Shown one piece after another: positions 19,001 through 27,168 of a stretch of 64,000 nucleotides of DNA (its first letter is position 1; each line of letters begins with the position of its first letter). Both the position numbers and the translations under genes were made by a program. Under the pieces are notes generated by a model. The model saw only the letters and a list, made by a program, of their open reading frames with translations, made no database searches and was not told the DNA's origin. Source of the DNA: [Clostridium] innocuum (lineage in GTDB: Bacteria; Bacillota_I; Bacilli_A; Erysipelotrichales; Erysipelotrichaceae); the NCBI GenBank assembly GCA_012317185.1, contig CP048838.1, positions 4,654,907 through 4,718,906 on the forward strand, read 5' to 3'.

Positions 19001-19181
19001 AATTCTTTTTGTTATATTCCACATGGGATATAAACCCGTCGCAGATGTAGACAGTTGCTTCCAGGAATTCTTTTGTAAATACGTTGAAGATGCGGCACCC
19101 CTCAATAGCCAGATCATTCTCTACATTTCCCAAAGCCGCTGCAATAAGCCGTTTTGTATCCTTTGGTTGAAACGCAAGCAT
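16020..19181 (-). CDS. Adenine deaminase fused to an M24 peptidase-like domain
   Basis: A 1053-residue protein, far longer than adenine deaminase (about 570-600). Residues about 1-590 are a complete deaminase: FIDAHTHIESS (metal histidines), LEDAHEIANV, GLGEVMDYEG, LQGHAP, QSDHE, CTDDRR and the C-terminal DHGAVASSISHDSHN. Residues about 615-1053 resemble an Xaa-Pro peptidase/creatinase: an N-terminal creatinase-like part and a pita-bread part. The usual M24 metal aspartates are missing (VGYKGGLASRAAF) and the first glutamate is aspartate (LQIDIIP), so this half is probably not a metallopeptidase. It sits directly after the PTS IIC gene (2 bases apart). The frame is continuous with no sign of error. 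Substrate and reason for fusion unknown. Confidence 0.88.
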   Translation of the reverse strand: MLAFQPKDTKRLIAAALGNVENDLAIEGCRIFNVFTKEFLEATVYICDGFISHVEYNKKNLALPSKQRLQLNGILCPGFIDAHTHIESSLLVPEHYAAMVLPHGTTTVLEDAHEIANVMGVEGIQYMLAASQDLPMRMLLTLPSCVPSLPGFESSNAELFAKDYTALFQHPRVAGLGEVMDYEGVLQGEQRIHDLLLAAKKHAGYLQGHAPLMEGNRLSAYVNAGPQSDHEVKTKQEALDKYRKGMWIDIREANTQGRMKEILDVCKEFNDYSRICFCTDDRRCNVTGKYGHLDHVVRKAVSLGMPVEEALLSTSYRVAQESGCKHLGAIAPGYAADLVLLNNVEDLQVHAVFFEGKLVSKKEQLTSPIVLSSYTRELNSRNTIQMQVLKQEDFLIKAKGPYAQLNILSFASEYIATSHLKTRICPIQDGRVLLQKDKKQMYAAVFNRYGRAQRKVCIVENFGIDHGAVASSISHDSHNVCVVYDTPENGYLAVQEVMNMHGGFCAVSQGNILASLALSVAGLMSTECMETVSQNVDLMAEAFHKLGNSYLENPVSRITILNLLVCPYVKLSDHGLVMTEEKKIIPVVKKEGITMDQRYENVVLDKIPFPKEETGEPVLLSDETMQERRQKILHRMQEKKLDCIAVYADVEHGGNFEYLTGFIPRFEEALLILHKNEDAYLLLGNEVLSLSKHARIPAKGLHMSYFSLPDQPLQEEEDLKSVLAKAGVKNGMHLGVVGWKGFYRLQKELFDIPYYILEALKACEVKISNATDIFISPKDGARTVNNANEIAHYEYGQILAARGLQRAMLALEPGKTEAEIGGLLESEGQIHNVVTICSSGTRFEKANLYPMNKPIQTGERISLTVGYKGGLASRAAFAAYEREDLDSAVRDYEEKIAKPYFAAVCTWLEHLHIGMEGKEVYELVDDILPKDIFRWKLNPGHLTADEEWLSSPIYEGSRLKLKSGMLLQIDIIPSVEGYPGCCCENGVVLADAVLKEEIKKQYPNSWERMLKRRTYIQDVLGIQLHEDILPLSSMVAYYTPYLMNHDYAFTWKR

Positions 19182-19183
19182 GG

Positions 19184-20479
19184 TTATTCCTGCATTTCGT
19201 CCTGCTGTTCAATCAGCAGCTGCTGTTTTTCATACATTTTCATAAACGGAAAATATAACAGCATATCTATGACAATCAGAACAGCTACAAGAAAGACAGC
19301 CTTGAAATCCCCGGTGGAGAAATAGGCGCCGAAGATACTTGGCATATTGAAAGAAAGCATCGCATAGGTTTTTCCAATCAATCCTGTATTCAGACAAAGG
19401 AATGCTATAACTGCATTAACAACAGATACCAGAGAACATGGTATGAAGAAGATAGGATTCAGCATAATCGGAAGACCAAATGTAATTGGCTCAGATATTC
19501 CAAAGAATGCCGGTATGATTCCCACCTTACCAACGACTTTTAAAAGCTTCGATTTGGAGAAACACAGGATAATAGCAAGCGAGAGACAGGAACCGACACC
19601 TCCAATGCAGATGAAATATACCCAGAAGGCTTCGGTCAATATTGCTGTAGGCGCTATTCCTGCCGCAAGCTGTGCAGCATTCTCTGATATGTTCATCATC
19701 ATAATCGGTCCCATCAGTCCCCAGAAGGTTGCATTATGGATTCCAAAGAACCATGCTGCATTGATAATAAAGGTCATAAGGAGAATAAACCACAAGCTGT
19801 CAGTCGCTTTGATTTGCGGCGCTATAACAGAGCTGAGCCACATGGCAAAGGTGGTATCCATGTTATGGAAGATGATAAACATTACCAGAAACAACGACAT
19901 GATCAGGATTGCGATGGATAAGGAGGCAAAGGTTTCGGATAGGGATGCAGGAACACTGTCCGGCAGCTTGATGCGCCCAAAGTTTTTTGATTTAAGAAAT
20001 CTGTAAATTTCAACCGTCACAATGGAAACAAAGATTCCTACCAGAAGACCTTTTCCATCCAGAAAGTTCAAATCGGTAAGAGATAGCCCATACTGCAGTT
20101 TTTCAATTCTCACTGCCAGCATGAATACTCCGAATACAGTGATAAAGTTTGGAATCAATTCCTCAATTTTATAATTCTTACACAGATAATGTGTAATACC
20201 AAGTGCAACATACAGTGTGATAAAACCAAGACTTAAAACTGAAATCCATGAGAACACATAGCTGTAATCTGCCACAAAGCCAGCCCATGCGAGCAGAAAA
20301 CCGTTCGTTGTCTCTTTTGTGACAGGTGCTGCGGAAATAACAGCTGACAAGCCGCCGAACACCATGATTGGAAGGATTGTCATAAACGTATTACGCAATG
20401 CAAGCAAATGTATCTGTGTGCTTAGCTTACCAGAGAATTCAAGTACTTTCGCCTCTATTCTGTCCTTCATACTTTCCAT
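19184..20479 (-). CDS. PTS lactose/cellobiose-class IIC permease
   Basis: A 431-residue membrane protein with about ten hydrophobic segments, of the CelB/LicC family. The family landmark GISEPITFGLPIMLNP is present near residue 335. It imports and phosphorylates a beta-glucoside or disaccharide together with the IIB and IIA encoded just upstream. The stop is 2 bases before the fusion gene, so all are one operon. The original sugar partner was probably the GH1 enzyme, which is now broken. Confidence 0.88.
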   Translation of the reverse strand: MESMKDRIEAKVLEFSGKLSTQIHLLALRNTFMTILPIMVFGGLSAVISAAPVTKETTNGFLLAWAGFVADYSYVFSWISVLSLGFITLYVALGITHYLCKNYKIEELIPNFITVFGVFMLAVRIEKLQYGLSLTDLNFLDGKGLLVGIFVSIVTVEIYRFLKSKNFGRIKLPDSVPASLSETFASLSIAILIMSLFLVMFIIFHNMDTTFAMWLSSVIAPQIKATDSLWFILLMTFIINAAWFFGIHNATFWGLMGPIMMMNISENAAQLAAGIAPTAILTEAFWVYFICIGGVGSCLSLAIILCFSKSKLLKVVGKVGIIPAFFGISEPITFGLPIMLNPIFFIPCSLVSVVNAVIAFLCLNTGLIGKTYAMLSFNMPSIFGAYFSTGDFKAVFLVAVLIVIDMLLYFPFMKMYEKQQLLIEQQDEMQE

Positions 20480-20481
20480 TT

Positions 20482-20784
20482 TTATTTTCTCTCTTTCATA
20501 ATTTTTTTAACATCATCAATTACACCCTTTGCATTCATCAATCCGTAATGTGACGGATTCATGCTTACAACCGGAACCGACGCATCAACAAACTTTTTGA
20601 TTCGCGGGATTTCATGACGTATTTGCGGTCCAACCAGAATCAGATCACACCCCTCCAGGTAGTTCATGAAATCGCCATCACCGTATGCCTCAACATAACA
20701 GTAACCATCGGATTTCTCATTCATTTTTTTTGCCATCATTGCTGTGGACATGCCATTGTTACAAACCAGAATAATCTTTAACAT
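20482..20784 (-). CDS. PTS lactose/cellobiose-class IIB
   Basis: A 100-residue IIB with the phospho-cysteine loop VCNNGMSTAMM (C8), as in cellobiose/chitobiose enzymes. It transfers phosphate from IIA (20791-21102) to the sugar on IIC. Genes are packed within a few bases of each other (IIA, IIB, IIC). Confidence 0.88.
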   Translation of the reverse strand: MLKIILVCNNGMSTAMMAKKMNEKSDGYCYVEAYGDGDFMNYLEGCDLILVGPQIRHEIPRIKKFVDASVPVVSMNPSHYGLMNAKGVIDDVKKIMKERK

Positions 20785-20790
20785 GAAGTA

Positions 20791-21102
20791 TCATCCTTTC
20801 GTTTCACTCATACAGTGAAATAACTCTCTTGTCATCTGATAAATGATTTCACTCGCCATCATCTGATCCTCCGCATGAACCATTAACAGACTGATCTGAT
20901 CGAATTCCCCATTTGCAGATTGCTTCAGAATCCTGCTGTGTGCCCGCTTTGCTGTATAGAGATTTTCCTCGGCATCCTTGTACTGCTTTCTGCCAGCTTC
21001 TTTATCACCATCACGATAGCTTTGCAATGCTTCAAAGCACAGCGATCTTGCTTCCCCGCTATAGGAAATGATCTGCATCAGGGAAATTTCCAATTCTTCC
21101 AT
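20791..21102 (-). CDS. PTS lactose/cellobiose-class IIA
   Basis: A 103-residue, all-helical IIA. The phospho-histidine lies in LLMVHAEDQMM. The start at 21102 is chosen because AAAGGAGGCATAGC lies directly upstream; an in-frame ATG at 21120 would place that site inside the gene. It is the first gene of the operon IIA-IIB-IIC-fusion-regulator-glycosidase. Confidence 0.87.
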   Translation of the reverse strand: MEELEISLMQIISYSGEARSLCFEALQSYRDGDKEAGRKQYKDAEENLYTAKRAHSRILKQSANGEFDQISLLMVHAEDQMMASEIIYQMTRELFHCMSETKG

Positions 21103-21342
21103 TGCTATGCCTCCTTTCATGTTCAGTATAGCACCGCCGGAATTTCTTTGTTTTCTTTTACTTCAGCTGCAAGAGGAAATAATGTAAAACTATGTATAAT
21201 TATGCATAGAAGGCTGCGACTGCATGCTGATAATCAATACACAGAAAGAAACAAAAAAGCAGCCCGCCCCTGTATATCGGCTGCCGCTGCTTCTTCCCTG
21301 TCCGTATTCGTTTTTATTGCGTTTCTCTGTACATCTTTATAT

Positions 21343-21990
21343 TTATACGATTTCTTTCAAATCGTCAAGACTTTTCAGTATATAATTGCACATTGCCTTT
21401 ATTTCCTTAGTAGGCTGTACTTTATCCGGAATCATAACCACTGTGGTACCTGCACCAAACGCTGCCCGAACACCGTTTAGGCTGTCCTCCACTACAAGGC
21501 ATTCCTGCGGTGAAAGATTCAGCTGCTGTGCAGTCTTTAGATATACATCAGGAGCCGGTTTTCCGTGTGTAATCATTTCATCACTGATGATAGCTTCAAA
21601 ATAATGCTGAATATCCGCATTGTTCAAATTAAATTCCACATCCTCCGCTGAAGCACTGGTTGCCATTGCAATCGTATAGCCTTTTGCCTTCACGGTATCC
21701 AGAAGTCCCTTTACATCCCCCATGAGTGGTACACCATTTTTCAGCTTCTCTTCTTTTTTGAACTGTGTATGAAGACTACATGCTTCTTCCTGCGGCCAGT
21801 CCTTTGGCATATAGGAATCAAATACAACCTGCTGATCCTTTCTTGTTCTTCCAATTAGAGATAAAATAAATTCATCGCTTGTAGGAAGCTGAAGGGTTTC
21901 TCCCACCCTTTTCCATGCCTTCATGGAAATAGTTTCTGTATCAAAGAGTGTACCATCCATATCAAAAATTATCGCTTTCCAGTGTCTCAT
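21343..21990 (-). CDS. HAD-superfamily phosphatase (beta-phosphoglucomutase-like)
   Basis: A 215-residue HAD hydrolase. Motif I is IFDMDGTLFD (catalytic D10 and D12), motif II has TSA near 110, and motif IV is VEDSLNGVRAA. The helical cap follows motif I, as in beta-phosphoglucomutase and sugar-phosphate phosphatases (subfamily IA). The substrate cannot be read from sequence. It lies 45 bases after the DivIC-like gene, with a terminator between them. Confidence 0.85.
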   Translation of the reverse strand: MRHWKAIIFDMDGTLFDTETISMKAWKRVGETLQLPTSDEFILSLIGRTRKDQQVVFDSYMPKDWPQEEACSLHTQFKKEEKLKNGVPLMGDVKGLLDTVKAKGYTIAMATSASAEDVEFNLNNADIQHYFEAIISDEMITHGKPAPDVYLKTAQQLNLSPQECLVVEDSLNGVRAAFGAGTTVVMIPDKVQPTKEIKAMCNYILKSLDDLKEIV

Positions 21991-22005
21991 AGCTTTTCCT
22001 CCACA

Positions 22006-22033
22006 TCAAAAAGCCCTATAGCTGTCTATAGGG
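22006..22033 (-). terminator. Terminator between DivIC-like gene and HAD gene
   Basis: CCCTATAG pairs perfectly with CTATAGGG around a 4-base loop, followed on the minus strand by CTTTTTG. Confidence 0.75.
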
Positions 22034-22035
22034 AC

Positions 22036-22350
22036 TTAATCATCATCGTCATTATTTTTAGCCGGCAGCTTAAACACCTGTTCTCCAGGCTTGCTGACCA
22101 TGTACTTACCTCTGGCAAACCGCTTCACATATTCAGGATTTTCCAGATTCTGCTTTTCCTTGGAAAGATCATCCTTTTGATTTTCCAGAGAGTTAATCAT
22201 CTCTTCAGAAGAAGTGATTTCATCCTTCAGCTTCATTGTCATCATCAAATCGGAGCTTGCGGCATAAATCAGGAAGCATGCAATGAAGATGGCAGCAAGA
22301 CTCAAAAACGTCTTAAGCTTATTTCTTTTTTTCTTTTTATCCTTTGCCAT
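22036..22350 (-). CDS. DivIC/FtsB-like septum protein, second paralogue
   Basis: A 104-residue protein: lysine-rich N-terminus, one membrane helix (about 15-35), a coiled coil (about 40-75) and the conserved NPEYVKRFARGKYMV / GEQVFKLP end. This is the layout of DivIC/FtsB divisome proteins. It is a clear paralogue of the protein at 28127-28468 (both have ...YVKR.ARGK... and EQVFKLP) and ends in an Asp-rich tail. The start at 22350 has AAGGAGGATGTGC before it. It may act in division or sporulation septation alongside DivIC; which one is canonical is judged from synteny, favouring the other copy. Confidence 0.8.
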   Translation of the reverse strand: MAKDKKKKRNKLKTFLSLAAIFIACFLIYAASSDLMMTMKLKDEITSSEEMINSLENQKDDLSKEKQNLENPEYVKRFARGKYMVSKPGEQVFKLPAKNNDDDD

Positions 22351-22549
22351 GCACATCCTCCTTATTCGCTGTAACCATATTATAAGCAGAGAACAGAATT
22401 TTGACAAGGCTTTTTTCCTGCTTTATAATCTGGGTTTAAATAGTTTTATATAAAGTTTCATAAAGACTGCATTTTGAGATATACTATCTGCAGCAGATGG
22501 CTTTCATACCTTATTCAGCATGATTTTTTGCATAAGCTTTAGATGAGCA

Positions 22550-22626
22550 GAAATTTACCCCTTTCATGCGGAAAGCTTATCTATTTGTTCACCCTTATTT
22601 TTAACAAGAAATTTACCCCTTTCATA
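22550..22626 (+). repeat. Direct duplication of an 18-base segment
   Basis: GAAATTTACCCCTTTCAT occurs at 22550-22567 and again at 22609-22626. The second copy is inside the divIC relic, so the first may be a further partial duplication of the same relic. Confidence 0.7.
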
Positions 22627-22690
22627 ACGTTTTACATACTCCTGGTCCTTCAGCTTTCCTTTTTTTCGACAGCTCTTTTTCCGATGCTGC
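22571..22690 (-). pseudogene. Decayed fragment of a divIC gene
   Basis: The stretch matches 28161-28271 of the intact divIC gene at most bases. Shared pieces include AAATTTACCCCTT, ATAACGTTTTACATACTCC, GGTCCTTCAGCTTT and GACAGCTCTTTTT. On the minus strand it corresponds to the conserved YVKRYARGKFLV end, but frame breaks and missing flanks show it is not a gene. It resembles the 28127 copy more than the adjacent paralogue at 22036, so it seems to be a third, dead copy. Confidence 0.75.
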
Positions 22691-22747
22691 TCGTCTTGAT
22701 TTACCATTGCTTATCAGGGTATCCTGATGTAAATCCATATGTATAGT

Positions 22748-23341
22748 TTATATGCAAGATTTGTCATCAAGCCGTTTTCCAAGACTTCCGCCGGGATGAA
22801 ATTTATGAAAATCCGATGGATTGAATCCGCGTTTTTTGGAAATGGCACAGGCAATTGCATCACCAAGTACCAAAACCAGAGTTGTGGATGAAGTTGGTGC
22901 AAGATTGTATGCATCTGCCTCCGTCACCTTTGGATAAATCAGAGTTAGGTCACATGCTTTTGCCAGTATAGAATCCCTATTCGCACAGCAGGCCACTGTC
23001 ATACAGCCTATGCTGTGCAGCGGCGTTAAAACCTGTATGACCTCCTGTGTAGTTCCACTGTTAGATATGAGAATTACGATATCCTTTTCCTCTATCATTC
23101 CAAGATCCCCATGAACACTCTCTGTAGCATGAACAAAGAATGAAGGTATACCAAGCGAAGCAAATGTTGCGGCAAGTTTTGCCCCTATATGTGCTGATTT
23201 TCCAACACCGCAGAATACCACCTTTCCCTTACATTCCTCTATTGCGTCCATTACTCTTTCACATTCCTGCAGAGACATAGCTGATAATGCATCCAGTGCT
23301 GTTTTTTCCTTTTCTATTGCTTCTATAAGATATTTTTTCAT
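22748..23341 (-). CDS. SIS-domain sugar-phosphate isomerase (KpsF/GutQ-like, no CBS)
   Basis: A 197-residue single SIS domain. Landmarks are VFCGVGKSAHIGAKLA, the serine loop ISNSGTTQEVIQVL, and the HPGGSLGKRL end typical of arabinose-5-phosphate isomerases. The CBS pair usually following in KpsF is absent, as in short isomerases. It starts 4 bases inside the MalY-like gene's end (ATGA overlap). It probably isomerises a sugar phosphate arising from the MalX-type PTS substrate, but this is inferred from position only. Confidence 0.82.
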   Translation of the reverse strand: MKKYLIEAIEKEKTALDALSAMSLQECERVMDAIEECKGKVVFCGVGKSAHIGAKLAATFASLGIPSFFVHATESVHGDLGMIEEKDIVILISNSGTTQEVIQVLTPLHSIGCMTVACCANRDSILAKACDLTLIYPKVTEADAYNLAPTSSTTLVLVLGDAIACAISKKRGFNPSDFHKFHPGGSLGKRLDDKSCI

Positions 23342-24513
23342 TTTAACCTCTCAATAGCGTCATATGTCTTTTTCAAACGACACAGACCATCCTCTACCTT
23401 GCTTCTCGAACAACCTACATGAAATCGAAGATGCTGTTTAGCTCCGTAGACAGTCCCGGACATGATAGCAACTTTCCCTTCATGAATGAGAAACTGCTGC
23501 ATTTGAGCATCCGAAATACCAAGTTCATGAAAATCAATCCATGCGAAATAGCAGCCTTCGGGTATCTGAAATTTCAGCTTCGGCATATGCTTCTGTATAT
23601 AGCTCTCTGTGTACTTAAGATTATCATATAAATAAGAGCATAAATCATCTACCCATTCCGCACAGTGTCGATATGCTTCTATGGTAGAAAGCACCCCCAG
23701 TATAGCTGGGGAATTAACAAACTCCGTATACCTCGTCATTGTTTCAAATGCCTCATAAATTTTGAAATCCGGAAGTATCACATAGGAACCTTGCAGGGAA
23801 GGTATATTGAATGTCTTGGATGGAGAGGAACAAATGAAACAACGACAGTCAGAAGCAAGCTTCAGTACAGGAATCCCTTTTTCCTTATACGTGATATCCA
23901 TATGAATATCATCGCTGATTACTGTAATATCATATTTCTCGCAAAGCTGTAAAAGCTTTTGCAGTTCCTGTTTTTTCCATACTCTGCCTACAGGATTATG
24001 CGGGTTGCAAAGCAATAGAATGCGTGCTTCCTTGCATTTTTCTTCCACATCCTCAAAATCAATTTGATAATACCCTGCATTCTCCAGCAGTTCACTGCTG
24101 ATCAGTCTGCGCTGATTATTTTCAATAACCTTATAGAAGGAATCATAGGCCGGTGTGAATACTAAAACACCGTCCCGAGGCTCACTGCATAGCTGTAGCA
24201 GCTTTGCTATGGAATACATAACGCTGGGACTGTAACAAATCCAGTCCTTGCTAATCATACAGTCATAGCGGCTCGCATACCAGTGAACAATTGCGGATAG
24301 ATAGTCCTCATTTTTCCAGCGGCTGTAGCCGTATATCGGATGCTCAATCCGCTTTTTCAACGTATATACAAGGCTCTTTGGACATGCAATATCCATATCC
24401 GATATGGTGAACGGGAGAAGATTGTCTGTTCCGAAACGATCTTCGATATAATCCCATTGTGTACAAAAGGTTCCTCTTCGATCTATGACCGTATCAAATT
24501 CTGAGCCGCTCAT
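23338..24513 (-). CDS. malY: PLP-dependent C-S lyase/aminotransferase, MalY/PatB family
   Basis: A 391-residue fold-type I PLP enzyme. The lysine forming the Schiff base is in SSPSKTFNIPSLQ near 232-236, and the family N-terminus FCTQWDYIEDRFG is present. The NPHNPVGRVW cofactor motif lies near 170. Proteins of this family cleave cystathionine and related C-S bonds. In Escherichia coli, MalY also binds and inhibits MalT and is paired with MalX, the same neighbour as here. The overlap of 4 bases with the IICB gene indicates one operon. Whether it is regulatory or metabolic here is open. Confidence 0.85.
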   Translation of the reverse strand: MSGSEFDTVIDRRGTFCTQWDYIEDRFGTDNLLPFTISDMDIACPKSLVYTLKKRIEHPIYGYSRWKNEDYLSAIVHWYASRYDCMISKDWICYSPSVMYSIAKLLQLCSEPRDGVLVFTPAYDSFYKVIENNQRRLISSELLENAGYYQIDFEDVEEKCKEARILLLCNPHNPVGRVWKKQELQKLLQLCEKYDITVISDDIHMDITYKEKGIPVLKLASDCRCFICSSPSKTFNIPSLQGSYVILPDFKIYEAFETMTRYTEFVNSPAILGVLSTIEAYRHCAEWVDDLCSYLYDNLKYTESYIQKHMPKLKFQIPEGCYFAWIDFHELGISDAQMQQFLIHEGKVAIMSGTVYGAKQHLRFHVGCSRSKVEDGLCRLKKTYDAIERLK

Positions 24514-26084
24514 GCCTGCTGCATCTCCATCGCTTTGTTTATTTGCTTACGTAAAGCATAAACCTGTGTACCCACAATCACCTGAATTGTATGCTCATCC
24601 AAATGCACAACAGCAATACCGCCTGCATTCTTAATTGCATCTTCATCAATCAGATTAACATCGTTTAATTCCAGACGCAGTCTTGTAACACAGTTATCAA
24701 TGGAAACAATATTGTCCTTTCCACCCAGTGCTTTCAGCATCTGAATACCTTTATAGGATGAAAGTGCCGCAAAGTCATCCATATCCTTTGTATCCTCTTC
24801 ACTGATAGCCATAACCTCTTCTCTCCCGGGTGTTTTGATATCGAATCGCTGGATAGACCATTTGAATATAAAGTAATACAGTGCAAAATAGAATGCCGCA
24901 AACGCAATAGCAATCGGCCAGCCAGTTCTGGTTCCACGCAAGACACCAAATGTTATAAACTGAATCAAATCACCGGTATAACCCATGAGCACGCCAAGAT
25001 ACGGCAGAACCATATTGGCAATACCATTTAATACAGTATGAACAAAAAATAGCGGAGGACACGCGAACAGGAATAAGAATTCAATAGGCTCTGAGATACC
25101 GCCAATCACGACAGTTAAAGCACCGGTTATCAGCAGACCTTTGATTTTCTTTCTATTCTGCGGCTTTGCGCAGCGATACATTGCCAACGCCGCACCACAC
25201 AGTCCGTATTGAATCATCAGCTTGCCTTGTTCCATTTTGCCTGCCAAATCTAATGGAATATCCATATTATTAGCTACATAAGCAAGAAACATATTAACCG
25301 TTCCCATATATTCCTGACCATTGATAATAGCAGTTCCGCCAATTGGTGTAAAGCGGAAGGTACTCGTTACCAGATGATTCAAACCAAACGGAATTGTTAC
25401 ACGTTCAGCTACCGCATAGGAGAAATAACCAATCGGTCCGGAGGTGGATATCCATTCCCCAATCATCTTAAAGAAATTGTAAAACGGTTGCCAGAATAAA
25501 GGTACCGCTACCATGCCGAAAATTCCCATGATCACCAACATGGCAATCGGTGCCAGACGTGGCCCGCTGTAAAAACCTAGCGCCTCCGGTATTTTTACCT
25601 TTGATATTTTCGGATATAGCCAGAATACCATAAGTCCAGCAATAATACCGCCAAGAACGCTTGTATTATACGTCTGAATTCCCAGAATCATCCCCTGCCC
25701 TGCTTCTGTCATTTTATCTGCAGCAGCCAGTTGATCCGTAATTATCAGATAGAAGTTTGTACCGATATGCATAGCCATAAAACTAACAAGACCGGTAAAT
25801 GCACCAAACTCTTTTTCCTCCTTGAGTAGTCCTAAAGGAATCGCCATCGCAAACAATACCCCCAGATTATTAAAGGCAAACAAGCCCATTGTTGTCATAA
25901 AGCTGAAAATTTTCTGCAGCACAGGATTACCTAGCAATGGAACCGCCTCTATCAGACTTGAATTTGTGAATGCCGATCCGATTCCCAGCAGCATACCGCA
26001 CACACTCAGTAAAGCAATTGGAAACATAAAGGTTTTTCCCAGCATTTGAAAGAACTGCCAAAGACTTTTTTTCTTATTTTCCAT
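24510..26084 (-). CDS. malX: PTS IIC-IIB (glucose/maltose, MalX-like)
   Basis: A 524-residue fusion: IIC of the glucose family (about 1-410, ten or so membrane segments, GGISEPIEF motif near 330) and a C-terminal IIB with IDNCVTRLRLE (phospho-cysteine near 460). It has no IIA; the stand-alone IIA-Glc at 27571-28047 could supply it. It is preceded by a LicT-type antiterminator site. Gene order IICB-MalY matches E. coli malXY. Likely substrate: glucose, maltose or an alpha-glucoside. Confidence 0.87.
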   Translation of the reverse strand: MENKKKSLWQFFQMLGKTFMFPIALLSVCGMLLGIGSAFTNSSLIEAVPLLGNPVLQKIFSFMTTMGLFAFNNLGVLFAMAIPLGLLKEEKEFGAFTGLVSFMAMHIGTNFYLIITDQLAAADKMTEAGQGMILGIQTYNTSVLGGIIAGLMVFWLYPKISKVKIPEALGFYSGPRLAPIAMLVIMGIFGMVAVPLFWQPFYNFFKMIGEWISTSGPIGYFSYAVAERVTIPFGLNHLVTSTFRFTPIGGTAIINGQEYMGTVNMFLAYVANNMDIPLDLAGKMEQGKLMIQYGLCGAALAMYRCAKPQNRKKIKGLLITGALTVVIGGISEPIEFLFLFACPPLFFVHTVLNGIANMVLPYLGVLMGYTGDLIQFITFGVLRGTRTGWPIAIAFAAFYFALYYFIFKWSIQRFDIKTPGREEVMAISEEDTKDMDDFAALSSYKGIQMLKALGGKDNIVSIDNCVTRLRLELNDVNLIDEDAIKNAGGIAVVHLDEHTIQVIVGTQVYALRKQINKAMEMQQA

Positions 26085-26180
26085 ACATTTTCTCCTTTTT
26101 ATACATAACTATTTTTCTAATTCGTGTAGCTGATTCGCCTATATCATAAGTAGGATTTTATTCTTCCTGCTTACTGCACG

Positions 26181-26242
26181 AAAAAAAGACCCATATCTGC
26201 ACCCTCGTCCAGATGATCAGGTCTTGCCTTTCGTAACAATCC
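26181..26242 (-). promoter_or_regulatory. LicT-type antiterminator (RAT) and overlapping terminator before malX
   Basis: On the minus strand GGATTGTTACGAAAGGCAAG at 26242-26223 matches the ribonucleic antiterminator consensus. It overlaps the stop codon of licT and the stem of a terminator: AAGACC ... ATCTG pairs with CAGAT ... GGTCTT, then seven Ts at about 26187-26181. LicT binding would prevent termination and permit malX-malY expression. Confidence 0.85.
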
Positions 26243-27075
26243 TAATTTAATATTTTCAGTATATGTACCATGATGTAGAACAACTCCTGTCTGCCCAGCT
26301 CATAGTCATAATTATGCTTCACAAAACTTTTTATTCTTTCTAAACATGATTTCATTTCAGGATTCATTTCCAGCATCATACGATACATTTTATCATTGAA
26401 ATCCTGTTTTATATGCGTGCGGTCAACTGTAAAAATCCGCTGTCCCAGATACTTCAGATGCATTGCAAGACGTGTTTGATCGAAGTCCTTCTCCTTCCAG
26501 TCAATATGCATCGTAACCTCAATAATATGTAGAATCTGTTTACTGAAGGTCAATATTTCTTCCGCACTGTTTTTGTGATCCTGACTTCTGGAATTGATGA
26601 TATGCATGGCGATGAAGCCTGCTTCATCGAGAGGAAGGTGAACCCCCGTCTTCAAGGCGATATATTTCAATGCCCACACACCGATCTGATACTCCTTATG
26701 ATACAGTGTTTTGATTTCCGGCAGCAACAGATTAGGAAGATGTATCCCCTGTTTTTCACGTTCAATAGCAAATGCTATATGATCCGTCAATAACAGCACC
26801 ATCTGATTGTTTAAACCACCCTTGAATTCCTTAGATGCTTTTTTGAAGATGATTTCAGAAAATTCGAAGTATTCAACCGGTATATTTTCCAGCATCTGAT
26901 AAAATCTTGTTCTTTGTGTATTCTCAATCAGATACCTCTTTTCGATTTTTCTTTCATCAATCTGATCTCCAACCGCCTTGTGAAATCCGATACCCGGACC
27001 GGTTACTATCATTTCAGTTTTATCCTGGGAAATCGTGGCCACGGTGTTGTTATTAAAAATTTTTGCAATTTTCAT
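26242..27075 (-). CDS. licT: LicT/BglG-family transcription antiterminator
   Basis: A 277-residue antiterminator: an RNA-binding CAT domain (about 1-55, MKIAKIFNNNTVA start) and two PRDs with histidines in LLTDHIAF, GFIAMHIIN and MHLKYLGQRIF. Length and layout match LicT, SacY and GlcT. Binding its RNA target, when PTS phosphorylation permits, prevents termination. Targets are visible before its own gene, before malX and before the IIA-Glc gene. Its TAG stop overlaps the malX target by design. Confidence 0.92.
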   Translation of the reverse strand: MKIAKIFNNNTVATISQDKTEMIVTGPGIGFHKAVGDQIDERKIEKRYLIENTQRTRFYQMLENIPVEYFEFSEIIFKKASKEFKGGLNNQMVLLLTDHIAFAIEREKQGIHLPNLLLPEIKTLYHKEYQIGVWALKYIALKTGVHLPLDEAGFIAMHIINSRSQDHKNSAEEILTFSKQILHIIEVTMHIDWKEKDFDQTRLAMHLKYLGQRIFTVDRTHIKQDFNDKMYRMMLEMNPEMKSCLERIKSFVKHNYDYELGRQELFYIMVHILKILN

Positions 27076-27089
27076 ACTACTCTCCCTTT

Positions 27090-27155
27090 CGATAAAAAAA
27101 GGCCATCCCTGTCAGTCCCCCGACATCAATGGTCTTGCCTTTGCAGTAACAATCC
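27090..27155 (-). promoter_or_regulatory. LicT-type antiterminator (RAT) and terminator before licT
   Basis: Minus strand GGATTGTTACTGCAAAGGCA at 27155-27136, then AGACCAT. This is a near-perfect RAT. It overlaps a terminator in which GACCAT ... ATGTC pairs with GACAG ... ATGGCC, ending in a T run at about 27097-27091. It makes licT autoregulatory. Confidence 0.85.
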
Positions 27156-27168
27156 TGTATCTGTCTTC

